Below, piece after piece: positions 9,024 to 17,304 of a stretch of DNA of 48,148 bases (position 1 is the stretch's first letter; each line of letters opens with the position of its first letter). The stretch is from an uncultured Clostridium sp. (GTDB taxonomy: Bacteria; Bacillota; Clostridia; Lachnospirales; Lachnospiraceae). The notes beneath the pieces were generated by a model. The model was not told where the DNA came from. It saw only the letters and a program-made list of their open reading frames with translations, and made no database searches. The stretch is from the NCBI GenBank assembly GCA_900541315.1, contig UQJF01000005.1, forward strand, positions 1 through 48,148. The letters run 5' to 3'. A program made the position numbers and the translations under genes.

Positions 9024-10382
9024 ATGGAAGAGACCCTTATTAAGCGGGTGCTTCCTCACAGTATAGAGGCGGAACAGTCTGTTATAGGTTCTATGTTAAT
9101 GGACAGGGAAGCGGTAATCGCTGCATCGGAGATCATCACGGGCAGCGATTTTTATCAGCAGCAGTACGGGATCATGTTTGATGCCATGGTGGAACTGTTT
9201 AATGAAGGAAAGCCGGTAGATCTGGTAACACTTCAGGACCGCTTAAAGGAAAAAGAGGTTCCGCCGGAGGTCAGCAGCCTGGATTTTGTCCGGGATATCA
9301 TTACTATTGTGCCTACATCGGCCAATGTAAAGTCCTATGCTGCTATTGTCAGTGAGAAAGCAGTCCTGCGCCGGCTTATAAAGACAACAGAAGAGATCGC
9401 GAATACCTGCTATGCGGGAAAAGAACCATTGGAAAATATTCTGGCAGATACGGAAAAGTCTATTTTTGACCTGCTGCAGAATAAGGGCGGACAGGAATTT
9501 GTGCCTATTAAGCAGGTTGCTATCAATGTACTGGAAAAAATCGAGGATGCATATAAAAACCAGGGAACCGTTACAGGTATTCCGTCCGGATTCATTGATC
9601 TGGATTACAAATTGTCCGGTTTCCAGCCTTCAGATTTTATTTTGATCGCAGCACGTCCGTCTATGGGTAAAACGGCCTTTGTCTTAAATGTAGTTGACTA
9701 TGTTTCTGTGCGTAAGAACCTGCCATGTATGGTATTCAGCCTGGAAATGTCAAAGGAGCAGCTGGTAAACCGTATGCTTTCCATGGAGTCAAATGTAGAC
9801 TCGCAGAAGCTGCGAACAGGTACTCTGACAGATTCTGACTGGGATGCAGTTGTGGAAGGTATTGGTATTATCGGTAATTCCAAGCTGATCATTGATGATA
9901 CGCCAGGTATCTCTATTTCTGAGCTGCGCTCCAAGTGCAGGAAAATGAAGCTGGAGTATGGCTTAAGTATTGTTATCATTGACTACTTGCAGCTGATGAG
10001 CGGAAGCCGTAAAGGAGGAAATGATAACCGCCAGCAGGAAATTTCCGATATTTCCCGTTCCTTAAAAGCGTTAGCCAGAGAACTTCATGCCCCGGTCATT
10101 GCCTTATCCCAGCTGTCCCGTGCCTGCGAGACCCGTACCGACCATCGCCCTATGCTTTCTGACCTTCGAGAGTCCGGAGCCATTGAGCAGGATGCGGACG
10201 TTGTTATGTTCTTATACCGTGATGATTACTATAACAAAGATACTGAACATCCCAATGAGGCCGAAGTCATCATCGCAAAACAACGAAACGGCCCTATTGG
10301 TACTGTAAACCTGATCTGGAAGCCTGAATACACCAAGTTTGTAAATGCGGTGCGTCCTCAGGGAGGAAATCAGGAAGGATAA
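9024..10382 (+). CDS. dnaB: Replicative DNA helicase DnaB
   Basis: A 452-residue hexameric replication-fork helicase of normal length. The N-terminal domain (residues ~8-110) starts with LPHSIEAEQSVIGSMLMD. The RecA-like helicase domain has Walker A ARPSMGKTAF (~210), Walker B IVIIDYLQLMSG, and the arginine/ATP-sensing region with QLSRACETRTDHRPMLSDLRESG ending before FLYRDDYY. No intein is present. Translation is probably coupled to rplI in the same operon. Confidence 0.98.
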   Translation: MEETLIKRVLPHSIEAEQSVIGSMLMDREAVIAASEIITGSDFYQQQYGIMFDAMVELFNEGKPVDLVTLQDRLKEKEVPPEVSSLDFVRDIITIVPTSANVKSYAAIVSEKAVLRRLIKTTEEIANTCYAGKEPLENILADTEKSIFDLLQNKGGQEFVPIKQVAINVLEKIEDAYKNQGTVTGIPSGFIDLDYKLSGFQPSDFILIAARPSMGKTAFVLNVVDYVSVRKNLPCMVFSLEMSKEQLVNRMLSMESNVDSQKLRTGTLTDSDWDAVVEGIGIIGNSKLIIDDTPGISISELRSKCRKMKLEYGLSIVIIDYLQLMSGSRKGGNDNRQQEISDISRSLKALARELHAPVIALSQLSRACETRTDHRPMLSDLRESGAIEQDADVVMFLYRDDYYNKDTEHPNEAEVIIAKQRNGPIGTVNLIWKPEYTKFVNAVRPQGGNQEG

Positions 10383-10530
10383 TAGAATTTTGGCGCTTGC
10401 ATCAGTTGGTGCAGGTGCCATTTATTTTTTAGTCATAATAGTGATTCTCAACGCATACATTGATAATAAACGGCGGCAAAAAGAGCCGCAGTTAATCAGA
10501 GTGATACGTGATATGAAGGAGAGAATGGCT

Positions 10531-11205
10531 ATGGATGAGGTACATTATCTTATATCAGATGCGTCCAGGAAGGTGGATGTGGAAGCCCATGTATTGAGGT
10601 ACTGGGAGGAAGAACTGGAGCTTGGGATCCCCCGAAATGAAATGGGGCACAGGTATTATACGGATTTTCATATCCGGCTGTTTAAACAGGTGAAAAACCT
10701 GAAGGAAAAAGGATATCAGTTGAAGGCGATCAAGCATGCATTGGAGCAGATGAAAAAGGACGGAAAGCTGGAAGGGGAGTTGACAGACGAGCTGTTGGAG
10801 CGTGATATGGACGCAGCTTTAAAGGAGCTTAAGGAAGAGGAAAGTACGGCAATGGTTGCTGCAACAGGAGAAGGAATGGCTCTTCCCGCCAGTGCAGAGG
10901 AAAAAATGGCCCAGTTCCAGCAGATGATGAACCTGATCATCGGACGGGCGCTGGAAGTGAATAATGAAAAGCTGAGCCAGGATATCAGCTGCCTTGTAAA
11001 AGAACGGCTGGCAGGTGAAATGGAGCTTCTTTTAAAGGATTCTGACCAGAAAGAGGAGGAAAGGTTTCGCCTGTTAGACGAGACGATCCGCTCTTTCCAG
11101 AAAAGCGGACAGGAAGAAGCAGCTGCGGCAAAAGTGCCGTTTTTTAAGAAAAAGCGCTTCGGACGAGGGGCTAAAAAGCTTTTTCACAGGGAGAAGAGAA
11201 GTTAA
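10531..11205 (+). CDS. MerR-like helix-turn-helix protein, possible membrane-anchored longer form
   Basis: Residues ~8-75 form a MerR-type winged helix (DVEAHVLRYWEEELEL, then RYYTDFHIRLFKQVKNLKEKGYQLKAIKHAL). A long Glu/Lys-rich coiled-coil tail (~100-200) and a basic C-terminus (KKKRFGRGAKKLFHREKRS) follow. I placed the start at ATG 10531, 9 nt after AGGAG. The frame is open upstream to TTG 10390, which has AGGAAGG in front. That longer form would add a hydrophobic helix (GAGAIYFLVIIVILNAYI), i.e. a membrane-tethered regulator. No ligand-binding domain is seen. It follows dnaB directly. The promoter target is unknown. Confidence 0.7.
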   Translation: MDEVHYLISDASRKVDVEAHVLRYWEEELELGIPRNEMGHRYYTDFHIRLFKQVKNLKEKGYQLKAIKHALEQMKKDGKLEGELTDELLERDMDAALKELKEEESTAMVAATGEGMALPASAEEKMAQFQQMMNLIIGRALEVNNEKLSQDISCLVKERLAGEMELLLKDSDQKEEERFRLLDETIRSFQKSGQEEAAAAKVPFFKKKRFGRGAKKLFHREKRS

Positions 11206-11267
11206 GGAAAAGAAAGAGGATAGATTTTCTTAAGACCGTGAAAAATATCGAAAAATAGCAGGATATG

Positions 11268-11276
11268 TGCTATAAT
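11268..11276 (+). promoter_or_regulatory. Extended -10 promoter of the NlpC/P60 gene
   Basis: TGC followed by TATAAT (11271-11276) forms an extended -10 without a good -35. It is preceded by the same ATGTGC context as the promoter at 408-416. The transcript would have a leader of about 95 nt before ATG 11377. Confidence 0.6.
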
Positions 11277-11376
11277 CTGATAAGCACATGGGAAAAACAC
11301 GGGGCGCAGGAAGTGCAAAAGAGGAATCCTGAGTGGACTAAAAAGCAACAAATGACAACAAGTGAGGACACATTTC

Positions 11377-12990
11377 ATGAATCAGAAATATACATATTAC
11401 CTGAGATATGCCTGCATATCCGGTGCGTTAGCTGCAGCGCTGGCGCTGGGGGGATGCTCTTCTGGTGACAGCGGGATCGCTGTCCAGAATGAAACAGCAG
11501 AACCGGCAGCGGCAGATGCTGCGGACGGCCAGGCAATCTCAGATGGTACAGATGAGACCATAGCACCTTTAGGACTGGACGGACAGGTACTGCCGGGACT
11601 GGATGATGTAGAACTTCCAGAAGATGCAGAACCGGCGCCTCAGTATCTGAGAGAAGGCGTGCGCCATGAGATCGTAAAGAAGCTTCAGCAGCGACTGATG
11701 GATCTGGGCTTTATGGATAACGATGAGCCTACGGATTACTTTGGCCAGGTAACGCTCACAGCAGTAAAACATTTCCAGAGACAGAATGAACTGCCTCAGG
11801 ATGGTATTGTAGGTAATACCACATGGGATGAACTGATGGCAGAAGATGCCAAACATTATGCAGTATCTAAGGGAACACAGGGCGATGATATCCAGAAGAT
11901 CCAGCAGCGACTGTATGAGCTGGGATATCTGGCTTCTGCAGACCAGGTAACGGGCAACTTTGATGATGCTACAGAAATTGCCGTTTTAAAGCTTCAGGGG
12001 GTTAATGGACTGGCAGAAGACGGAAAAGTAGGCCGGCAGACCTATAACCTGATGTACAGCGATGACATTAAGGCAAATATGCTTGCATACGGTGAAAAGA
12101 GTGATGTGGTACTGGCATGCCAGCAGCGTTTAAAGGATCTGGGCTATCTGACTACAACACCAGATGGTACATATGGCCAGGATACTGTGATCGCAGTTAA
12201 GCAGTTCCAGGCAAGAAATGACCAGGTAGTAGATGGCTACTTAGGACCATCCACCCGTATTGTATTAAACAGTCCGGATGCCAAGCCAAATGGCTTAATG
12301 ATCGGTGAACAGGGCGATTCTGTTACCAGAGTACAGCAGCTGTTAAGCAAATACGGCTATCTGCCATCTTCCAATGTAACTGGCTATTATGGTGAAGCAA
12401 CGGAAGATGCAGTAAAGAACTTCCAGTCACGCAACGGTCTGTCTGCAGATGGTAAAGTTGGCGTACTGACCATGGCCAAGCTTACCAGTGACGATGTGAA
12501 GAAACCGGCACCTTCTACAGCTGCACCGGCTAAGGGCAACAAAAACAATAACAGCGGAAAGAACAATAATTCTAACAAGGGCAATAACGGCGGCAATACC
12601 AGTACACCGGCTCCAAGACCGGCATCCGGTACAGGTGTTTCTGCGCTGATCTCCGTAGCATCTTCCAAGCTTGGAAGCCCATATGTATGGGGAGCAAAGG
12701 GCCCCAGCTCTTTTGACTGTTCCGGTTTTGTATACTGGTGCTTAAAGCAGGTAGGCGTAAGCCAGAGTTATATGACTTCTTCAGGCTGGAGAAGTGCAGG
12801 ACGTTATACAAAGGTAAGCAATTTTGGAGATATCCAGGCGGGCGATATCGTAGTTGTAAGAGGCCACGTAGGTATTGCAGCAGGCGGCGGAACTGTTATT
12901 GATGCTTCATCCAGTAATGGTAAGGTTGTCCACAGAAGCTTAAGCCAGTGGTGGAGAAATAACTTTATCTGCGCATGGCGTATCTTTTAA
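11377..12990 (+). CDS. Peptidoglycan-binding NlpC/P60 endopeptidase lipoprotein
   Basis: A 537-residue secreted lipoprotein. The lipobox is LGGC near residue 30. Four tandem peptidoglycan-binding type 1 repeats follow, each with the pattern V-x-x-x-Q-Q-R/L-L-x-x-L-G-Y/F ... A-V-K-x-F-Q (~90-155, 165-230, 240-300, 310-375). An Asn/Lys/Gly/Pro-rich linker leads to a C-terminal NlpC/P60 domain with Cys in FDCSGFVYWC and His in GHVGIAAGGG. It probably cleaves peptide cross-links in the wall. ATG 11377 is chosen over an in-frame GTG 15 nt upstream because GAGGA lies at correct spacing. The next two genes form a two-component system, suggesting co-regulation with envelope sensing. Confidence 0.9.
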   Translation: MNQKYTYYLRYACISGALAAALALGGCSSGDSGIAVQNETAEPAAADAADGQAISDGTDETIAPLGLDGQVLPGLDDVELPEDAEPAPQYLREGVRHEIVKKLQQRLMDLGFMDNDEPTDYFGQVTLTAVKHFQRQNELPQDGIVGNTTWDELMAEDAKHYAVSKGTQGDDIQKIQQRLYELGYLASADQVTGNFDDATEIAVLKLQGVNGLAEDGKVGRQTYNLMYSDDIKANMLAYGEKSDVVLACQQRLKDLGYLTTTPDGTYGQDTVIAVKQFQARNDQVVDGYLGPSTRIVLNSPDAKPNGLMIGEQGDSVTRVQQLLSKYGYLPSSNVTGYYGEATEDAVKNFQSRNGLSADGKVGVLTMAKLTSDDVKKPAPSTAAPAKGNKNNNSGKNNNSNKGNNGGNTSTPAPRPASGTGVSALISVASSKLGSPYVWGAKGPSSFDCSGFVYWCLKQVGVSQSYMTSSGWRSAGRYTKVSNFGDIQAGDIVVVRGHVGIAAGGGTVIDASSSNGKVVHRSLSQWWRNNFICAWRIF

Positions 12991-13009
12991 ACAGTAACAT
13001 ACACCCGGT

Positions 13010-13027
13010 CTGCGCCTGTGGGCGCAG
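13010..13027 (+). terminator. GC-rich hairpin between the lipoprotein and response regulator genes
   Basis: CTGCGCC (13010-13016) pairs perfectly with GGCGCAG (13021-13027) around a TGTG loop. No T-run follows, so it may act as an RNA-processing or partial-termination element. Confidence 0.45.
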
Positions 13028-13053
13028 GTATATTAACAAAGGAGGAGACATTT

Positions 13054-13749
13054 ATGCAGACGATCCTGGTATGTGATGATGATAAACAGATTGTAGAAGC
13101 CATTGACATTTACCTTACAGGAGAAGGCTTTAAAGTTATAAAAACCTATGACGGATATGAAGCTCTGGAATATCTGGAGACACAGTCCGCAGATCTTTTG
13201 ATCTTAGATGTGATGATGCCGGGACTGGATGGTATACGTACTACCTTAAAGGTACGTGAGACCAGCAGTATTCCGATCATTATCCTTTCTGCAAAATCAG
13301 AGGATGCAGATAAGATCCTGGGACTTAATATCGGTGCAGATGATTATATTACAAAGCCATTTAACCCGTTAGAACTGGTAGCAAGAGTCAAATCCCAGCT
13401 GCGCCGTTATACACAGCTTGGGAACATGAGCCAACAGGCAGAAGGCCAGGTTTACAAGTGTGGCGGTCTCCAGATCAATGATGACAATAAGGAGGTTACT
13501 GTAGATGGAGAGCCGATCAAACTGACGCCTATTGAGTATAACATCCTTTTGCTTCTGGTTAAGAATGCAGGAAAGGTATTCTCTATTGATGAGATCTACG
13601 AAAAGATCTGGAACGAGGAAGCCATTGGTGCAGATAATACAGTAGCTGTCCACATTCGTCATATCCGGGAAAAGATTGAGATCAACCCGAGAGAGCCAAA
13701 ATATCTGAAGGTAGTATGGGGCGTAGGCTATAAGATCGAGAAACAGTAG
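13054..13749 (+). CDS. OmpR/PhoB-type response regulator
   Basis: 231 residues. The N-terminal receiver domain has the acidic pocket (D8, D9), the phospho-acceptor in LLILDVMMPG (D52), and a conserved Lys in ITKPFNPLEL. The C-terminal winged helix (~130-231) includes TPIEYNILLLLVKNAGKVFS and VAVHIRHIREKIE. The start ATG 13054 follows AAAGGAGGAG at good spacing, so the in-frame start 36 nt upstream is unlikely. It is followed after 7 bp by its histidine kinase. Targets are unknown. The lipoprotein upstream is a candidate. Confidence 0.93.
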   Translation: MQTILVCDDDKQIVEAIDIYLTGEGFKVIKTYDGYEALEYLETQSADLLILDVMMPGLDGIRTTLKVRETSSIPIIILSAKSEDADKILGLNIGADDYITKPFNPLELVARVKSQLRRYTQLGNMSQQAEGQVYKCGGLQINDDNKEVTVDGEPIKLTPIEYNILLLLVKNAGKVFSIDEIYEKIWNEEAIGADNTVAVHIRHIREKIEINPREPKYLKVVWGVGYKIEKQ

Positions 13750-13756
13750 GTGGCCT

Positions 13757-16267
13757 ATGGAAAAAAAATCGTTTGGTCTGAGAAAATGGAAGGTGCTGCT
13801 GTCCGTGTTTCATGTGATCTTTCTGGTCATTACACTGGCGGGTATCAGTGCCATGTATTTAAACGGCGGATACGGTAAAGGTATCCGCTGGATTTATGAT
13901 GAAACATATGAGGATTCAGATGCATTCTGCTCCCAGCTGGGCATAGATATCAGCAATATTTTTACCTATATCGGCTATAAGGATATGTTTGAAACGAATG
14001 GTGTTCTGGACATGCATAAGAATATTGTGCGTATTACAGACGGACCAGGCGTAGATGAAAATATGACACTGGACCAGATCGTCCGTTATGCAAAAATCCG
14101 CGGATATTACCTGGGGGAAGATTTTACAGTTCAGGGGTCTCCTATGGCCATGGACGATGATGACATGGAAATCACCGTAGAATATAAAACGGACAACCCA
14201 GGTCTGGCAGATGCAGATGGCCTGGAGACCAGGATGACTAAAGAGGAAATGGCTCTTGATATCCTGGATCGTCTGGGAAAATATTATACGATCTATTATA
14301 ATTTCATCAGTAATAATACAAATGTCCGGTTCCGTATCTTTTATAAAAGCGATAGTGGGGAAGAAGCGGTTTATACGAATGTCCCATCTATGTCCTTAGA
14401 TGAGCTGAGAGGTTTTGGAAAATATTTATTTATTCCTGGAAATACCATCCGTATGGAAAGTAATCTGGCTTTGATACCGGAAAATGCGGCTTCCCTGCTG
14501 GAAACCTGGAATCCATTTGACAATGACCAGAATTACATGGTAGTTTCTGTGGATACAAATTATCCATATGTTGATAAATATGCAAAGGAAGCAGGAGAAT
14601 ATAAAGGTGCCCGTTCTGCTTTTATTGTAGGAATGGGTGCTGTGATCGCCGGAATGGTCGGATTTTTCACTACGCTGGTGGCACTGGTGCTTTTATCCGG
14701 TCATGAAGATGAGCTGGGTGGTGAGATCCGCCTGTTCCCCATTGATAAAATGTATACGGAGTCCTGTGTGCTTTTGTGTGCGGCAGCAACAGCCGGTATT
14801 TTGTACCTTTGCAGAAAGCTGGGTATTCTGGTCATTGGCCTGTTTGCTTCAGAAGAACATCTGGCTTACTGGAATAAATTATTAAAATATGTGATACTTT
14901 ATGGATGCAGTATTCTCTGTGGCTTCAGTCTTTTAAGGCGTTATAAGGCCAATACATTATGGGAGAAAAGCATTGCAAAAAAGGCAGTAAATGCTTCAAA
15001 AGATTATATTGCCAAAGCCAGTTTTGTGGCAGGTACCAGCCTTTGTTATCTGCTGTTTTTAGTTGTTAATGGCATGATGATGTGGGGAACGCTGTTCCTT
15101 TTTGCCTATAAAGATGAAAAACTGACTTCACGTATTTTATTTTATGTATGCGCTGTTTTGTTTGTGGGACTGGATGGCTGGATCTACCACAGGCTGTTTC
15201 GTAAGGCAGAGCAGAAAGATCTTTTGAATAATGCCATTACCTGTATTGCAAAAGGTGATACCGGTTTCAGGCTGGACACAAAAAAGCTTACCGGAAAAGA
15301 AAGAACAGTAGGAGATCATATTAATAATATTGGAAGTGGTCTGGATACAGCACTACAGGAAAAGGTAAAAAGTGAGCGCTTGAAAGCGGACCTGATCACT
15401 AATGTTTCCCATGATATTAAGACTCCCCTTACATCCATTATCAACTATGTGGATCTGTTAAAGAGGCAGAAGATACAGGATCCCAAGATCGCCTCTTATC
15501 TGGAAGTCCTGGACCAGAAATCCCAGCGTTTAAAGACATTGACAGAGGATCTGGTAGAAGCATCCAAGGCAAGTTCCGGCAACCTGAAGCTGGAAGTGAC
15601 AGATATTGACCTGGTAGAGCTGGTGCAGCAGACAAATGGTGAATTTGAGGAACGTTTTGACCAGCGCCATTTAAAGATCATCTCTGATTTCCCGGATGGC
15701 ATGATCATTATTAAGGCAGATGGGCGCAGATTATGGCGTGTTCTTGAAAATCTTTATACCAATGCTTTTAAATACGCCCAGGAAGGCAGCCGGGTATATG
15801 TGGATGTGGCTTCTGTAGATGGAAAAGCCATTTTCACTATGAAAAATATTTCGGAAAAGCCGTTAAATATCAGCCCGGATGAACTGACAGAACGTTTTGT
15901 CAGAGGAGATGTGGCGCGGACCACAGAAGGCAGCGGATTAGGGCTTTCCATTGCCCGGAGTCTGACTCAGCTGCAGAAAGGCGAGTTTGTGATCACCATT
16001 GACGGTGATCTGTTCAAGGCTCAGGTCATTTTCCCGCAAGTGCGCCAGGAGACCAGGGCAGAAATGCGTCTGGAACGGGCTGCGGAAGAGAAGCGGGCAG
16101 AAGAACAGTCCGGGGAGAAAATGTCCGGGGAAATGCCGGTGGGAGAGAACCTGCTGGAAAGCGTCCCCTATAACTGGGATGTAATGGTAGAAAATGACAA
16201 GAATTTAACAGTGAAAGAGGAAGTACTGATCCGGAATGGAAACCGGGAGAATAAACAGGAAACATAA
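13757..16267 (+). CDS. Membrane sensor histidine kinase
   Basis: 836 residues. A membrane helix at ~15-35 is followed by a ~250-residue extracytoplasmic sensor region, then a cluster of about five membrane helices (~290-480), an unusual multi-span arrangement. A HAMP-like segment precedes the dimerisation domain with the phospho-accepting His (~552) in NVSHDIKTPLTS. The ATPase domain has the N-box ENLYTNAFKYA and the G-box GSGLGLSIARSL. A ~90-residue Glu/Arg-rich tail of unknown role ends the protein. It is translationally coupled to the response regulator. A terminator follows. Confidence 0.92.
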   Translation: MEKKSFGLRKWKVLLSVFHVIFLVITLAGISAMYLNGGYGKGIRWIYDETYEDSDAFCSQLGIDISNIFTYIGYKDMFETNGVLDMHKNIVRITDGPGVDENMTLDQIVRYAKIRGYYLGEDFTVQGSPMAMDDDDMEITVEYKTDNPGLADADGLETRMTKEEMALDILDRLGKYYTIYYNFISNNTNVRFRIFYKSDSGEEAVYTNVPSMSLDELRGFGKYLFIPGNTIRMESNLALIPENAASLLETWNPFDNDQNYMVVSVDTNYPYVDKYAKEAGEYKGARSAFIVGMGAVIAGMVGFFTTLVALVLLSGHEDELGGEIRLFPIDKMYTESCVLLCAAATAGILYLCRKLGILVIGLFASEEHLAYWNKLLKYVILYGCSILCGFSLLRRYKANTLWEKSIAKKAVNASKDYIAKASFVAGTSLCYLLFLVVNGMMMWGTLFLFAYKDEKLTSRILFYVCAVLFVGLDGWIYHRLFRKAEQKDLLNNAITCIAKGDTGFRLDTKKLTGKERTVGDHINNIGSGLDTALQEKVKSERLKADLITNVSHDIKTPLTSIINYVDLLKRQKIQDPKIASYLEVLDQKSQRLKTLTEDLVEASKASSGNLKLEVTDIDLVELVQQTNGEFEERFDQRHLKIISDFPDGMIIIKADGRRLWRVLENLYTNAFKYAQEGSRVYVDVASVDGKAIFTMKNISEKPLNISPDELTERFVRGDVARTTEGSGLGLSIARSLTQLQKGEFVITIDGDLFKAQVIFPQVRQETRAEMRLERAAEEKRAEEQSGEKMSGEMPVGENLLESVPYNWDVMVENDKNLTVKEEVLIRNGNRENKQET

Positions 16268-16316
16268 ACCGGAAAACTAAATAGGAAAAATAAACAGAAA
16301 ACGCAAGGAAGATACT

Positions 16317-16351
16317 AAAAAAGACAGGCCCACAAGGAACCTGTCTTTTTT
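16317..16351 (+). terminator. Terminator of the two-component operon
   Basis: AAAAAGACAGG (16317-16327) pairs with CCTGTCTTTTT (16340-16350), ending in a T-run. The A/T symmetry could also let it serve the converging minus-strand gene. Confidence 0.88.
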
Positions 16352-16407
16352 GACCGTAAATTTGCAGCCCGCTTTCAGGCGGTACTGCTTAAATGTGTAA
16401 ATAGAAC

Positions 16408-17157
16408 TTATTGATACTCGAAAACATTGATCCAGCTCTCTAACAGATCTTTCTCTTCCGGACGCTTATAAGCCAGCTGTGCGGCTGCTACGATTGGAAG
16501 CCAGCCCTGTACATAGCGTTTTTCTGTACCTGTTTTTTCACAGAACAGATCCATGTACAGCTCTGCTTTCTTTTTGTCCTTTAAGCTGAGCAGAAGGTAG
16601 GTTCTGGCCACATCGGCACTTGCATTACCCTGGGAAGCATGTACCCAGTCAATGACATAAAGCTTTCCATCGTCCCCAACAATGATGTTGGATGGATTGA
16701 AATCGCCGTGGCAGAGCTTGGTGTGTTTTGGCATTCCGTCCAGTCTGGTCAAAAGCTCATAACGTGTGCCTTCGTCCAGCTGTTCCACGGATTTTAAGGA
16801 ACGGATGGTTTTTTCTTTCAGTTTGTTGAGCAGCGGGCAAGCCTGGCTGTGGATCAGTAGCTGAAGATCTACCATCTGGGACATGTACTCGTCCAGCTTG
16901 TCAGGATTTTCATCCATCAGCTGTTCTAAGGTCTTGCCTGGTACATATTCCTTGATAATAGACCATTTTCCATCAGTTACCGTTACCCCTAAAACCTTTG
17001 GAACATTGAGCGCTTCGATGGTCTCCACTCTTGCATTACATAATGCTTCGTTTAAAACCTCAGCTTTCGGGAATCCTTCACAGAATTCCTTAATGGCAGT
17101 ATCTCCGTCACGGTAGACGGTCTTTTTTGCACTACTGAAAATCATTTCTTTTGCCAT
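16408..17157 (-). CDS. Aminoglycoside phosphotransferase / choline-kinase-fold protein
   Basis: 249 residues. The kinase-like catalytic loop HGDFNPSNII is followed by YVIDWVHA (the metal-binding DFG-equivalent). The N-terminal lobe has TVYRDGDTAIKEF with the likely ATP-binding Lys. This APH family in gut Firmicutes is usually annotated as phosphotransferase or choline kinase. The substrate cannot be read from sequence, and there is no reason to infer antibiotic resistance. ATG 17157 has AAGGAG upstream. It stands alone, converging on the histidine kinase operon. Confidence 0.8.
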   Translation of the reverse strand: MAKEMIFSSAKKTVYRDGDTAIKEFCEGFPKAEVLNEALCNARVETIEALNVPKVLGVTVTDGKWSIIKEYVPGKTLEQLMDENPDKLDEYMSQMVDLQLLIHSQACPLLNKLKEKTIRSLKSVEQLDEGTRYELLTRLDGMPKHTKLCHGDFNPSNIIVGDDGKLYVIDWVHASQGNASADVARTYLLLSLKDKKKAELYMDLFCEKTGTEKRYVQGWLPIVAAAQLAYKRPEEKDLLESWINVFEYQ

Positions 17158-17304
17158 AATCATACTCTCCTTCCACACATTATATACGGTACTGCTGCGG
17201 TGTGAACTGCCGCATCGATTATTATTTTACTACATGAATGCTTAAAAGTACAGTAAAATTGATAAAAAATTAACGAAATTTACCATAAAAAGTGTTACCG
17301 GCAC

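Noticed and set aside
16408..17157. Aminoglycoside resistance gene
   Set aside because: Only the general APH/choline-kinase fold is visible. The gene lies in ordinary chromosomal context with host-like base composition and no resistance-specific motif.
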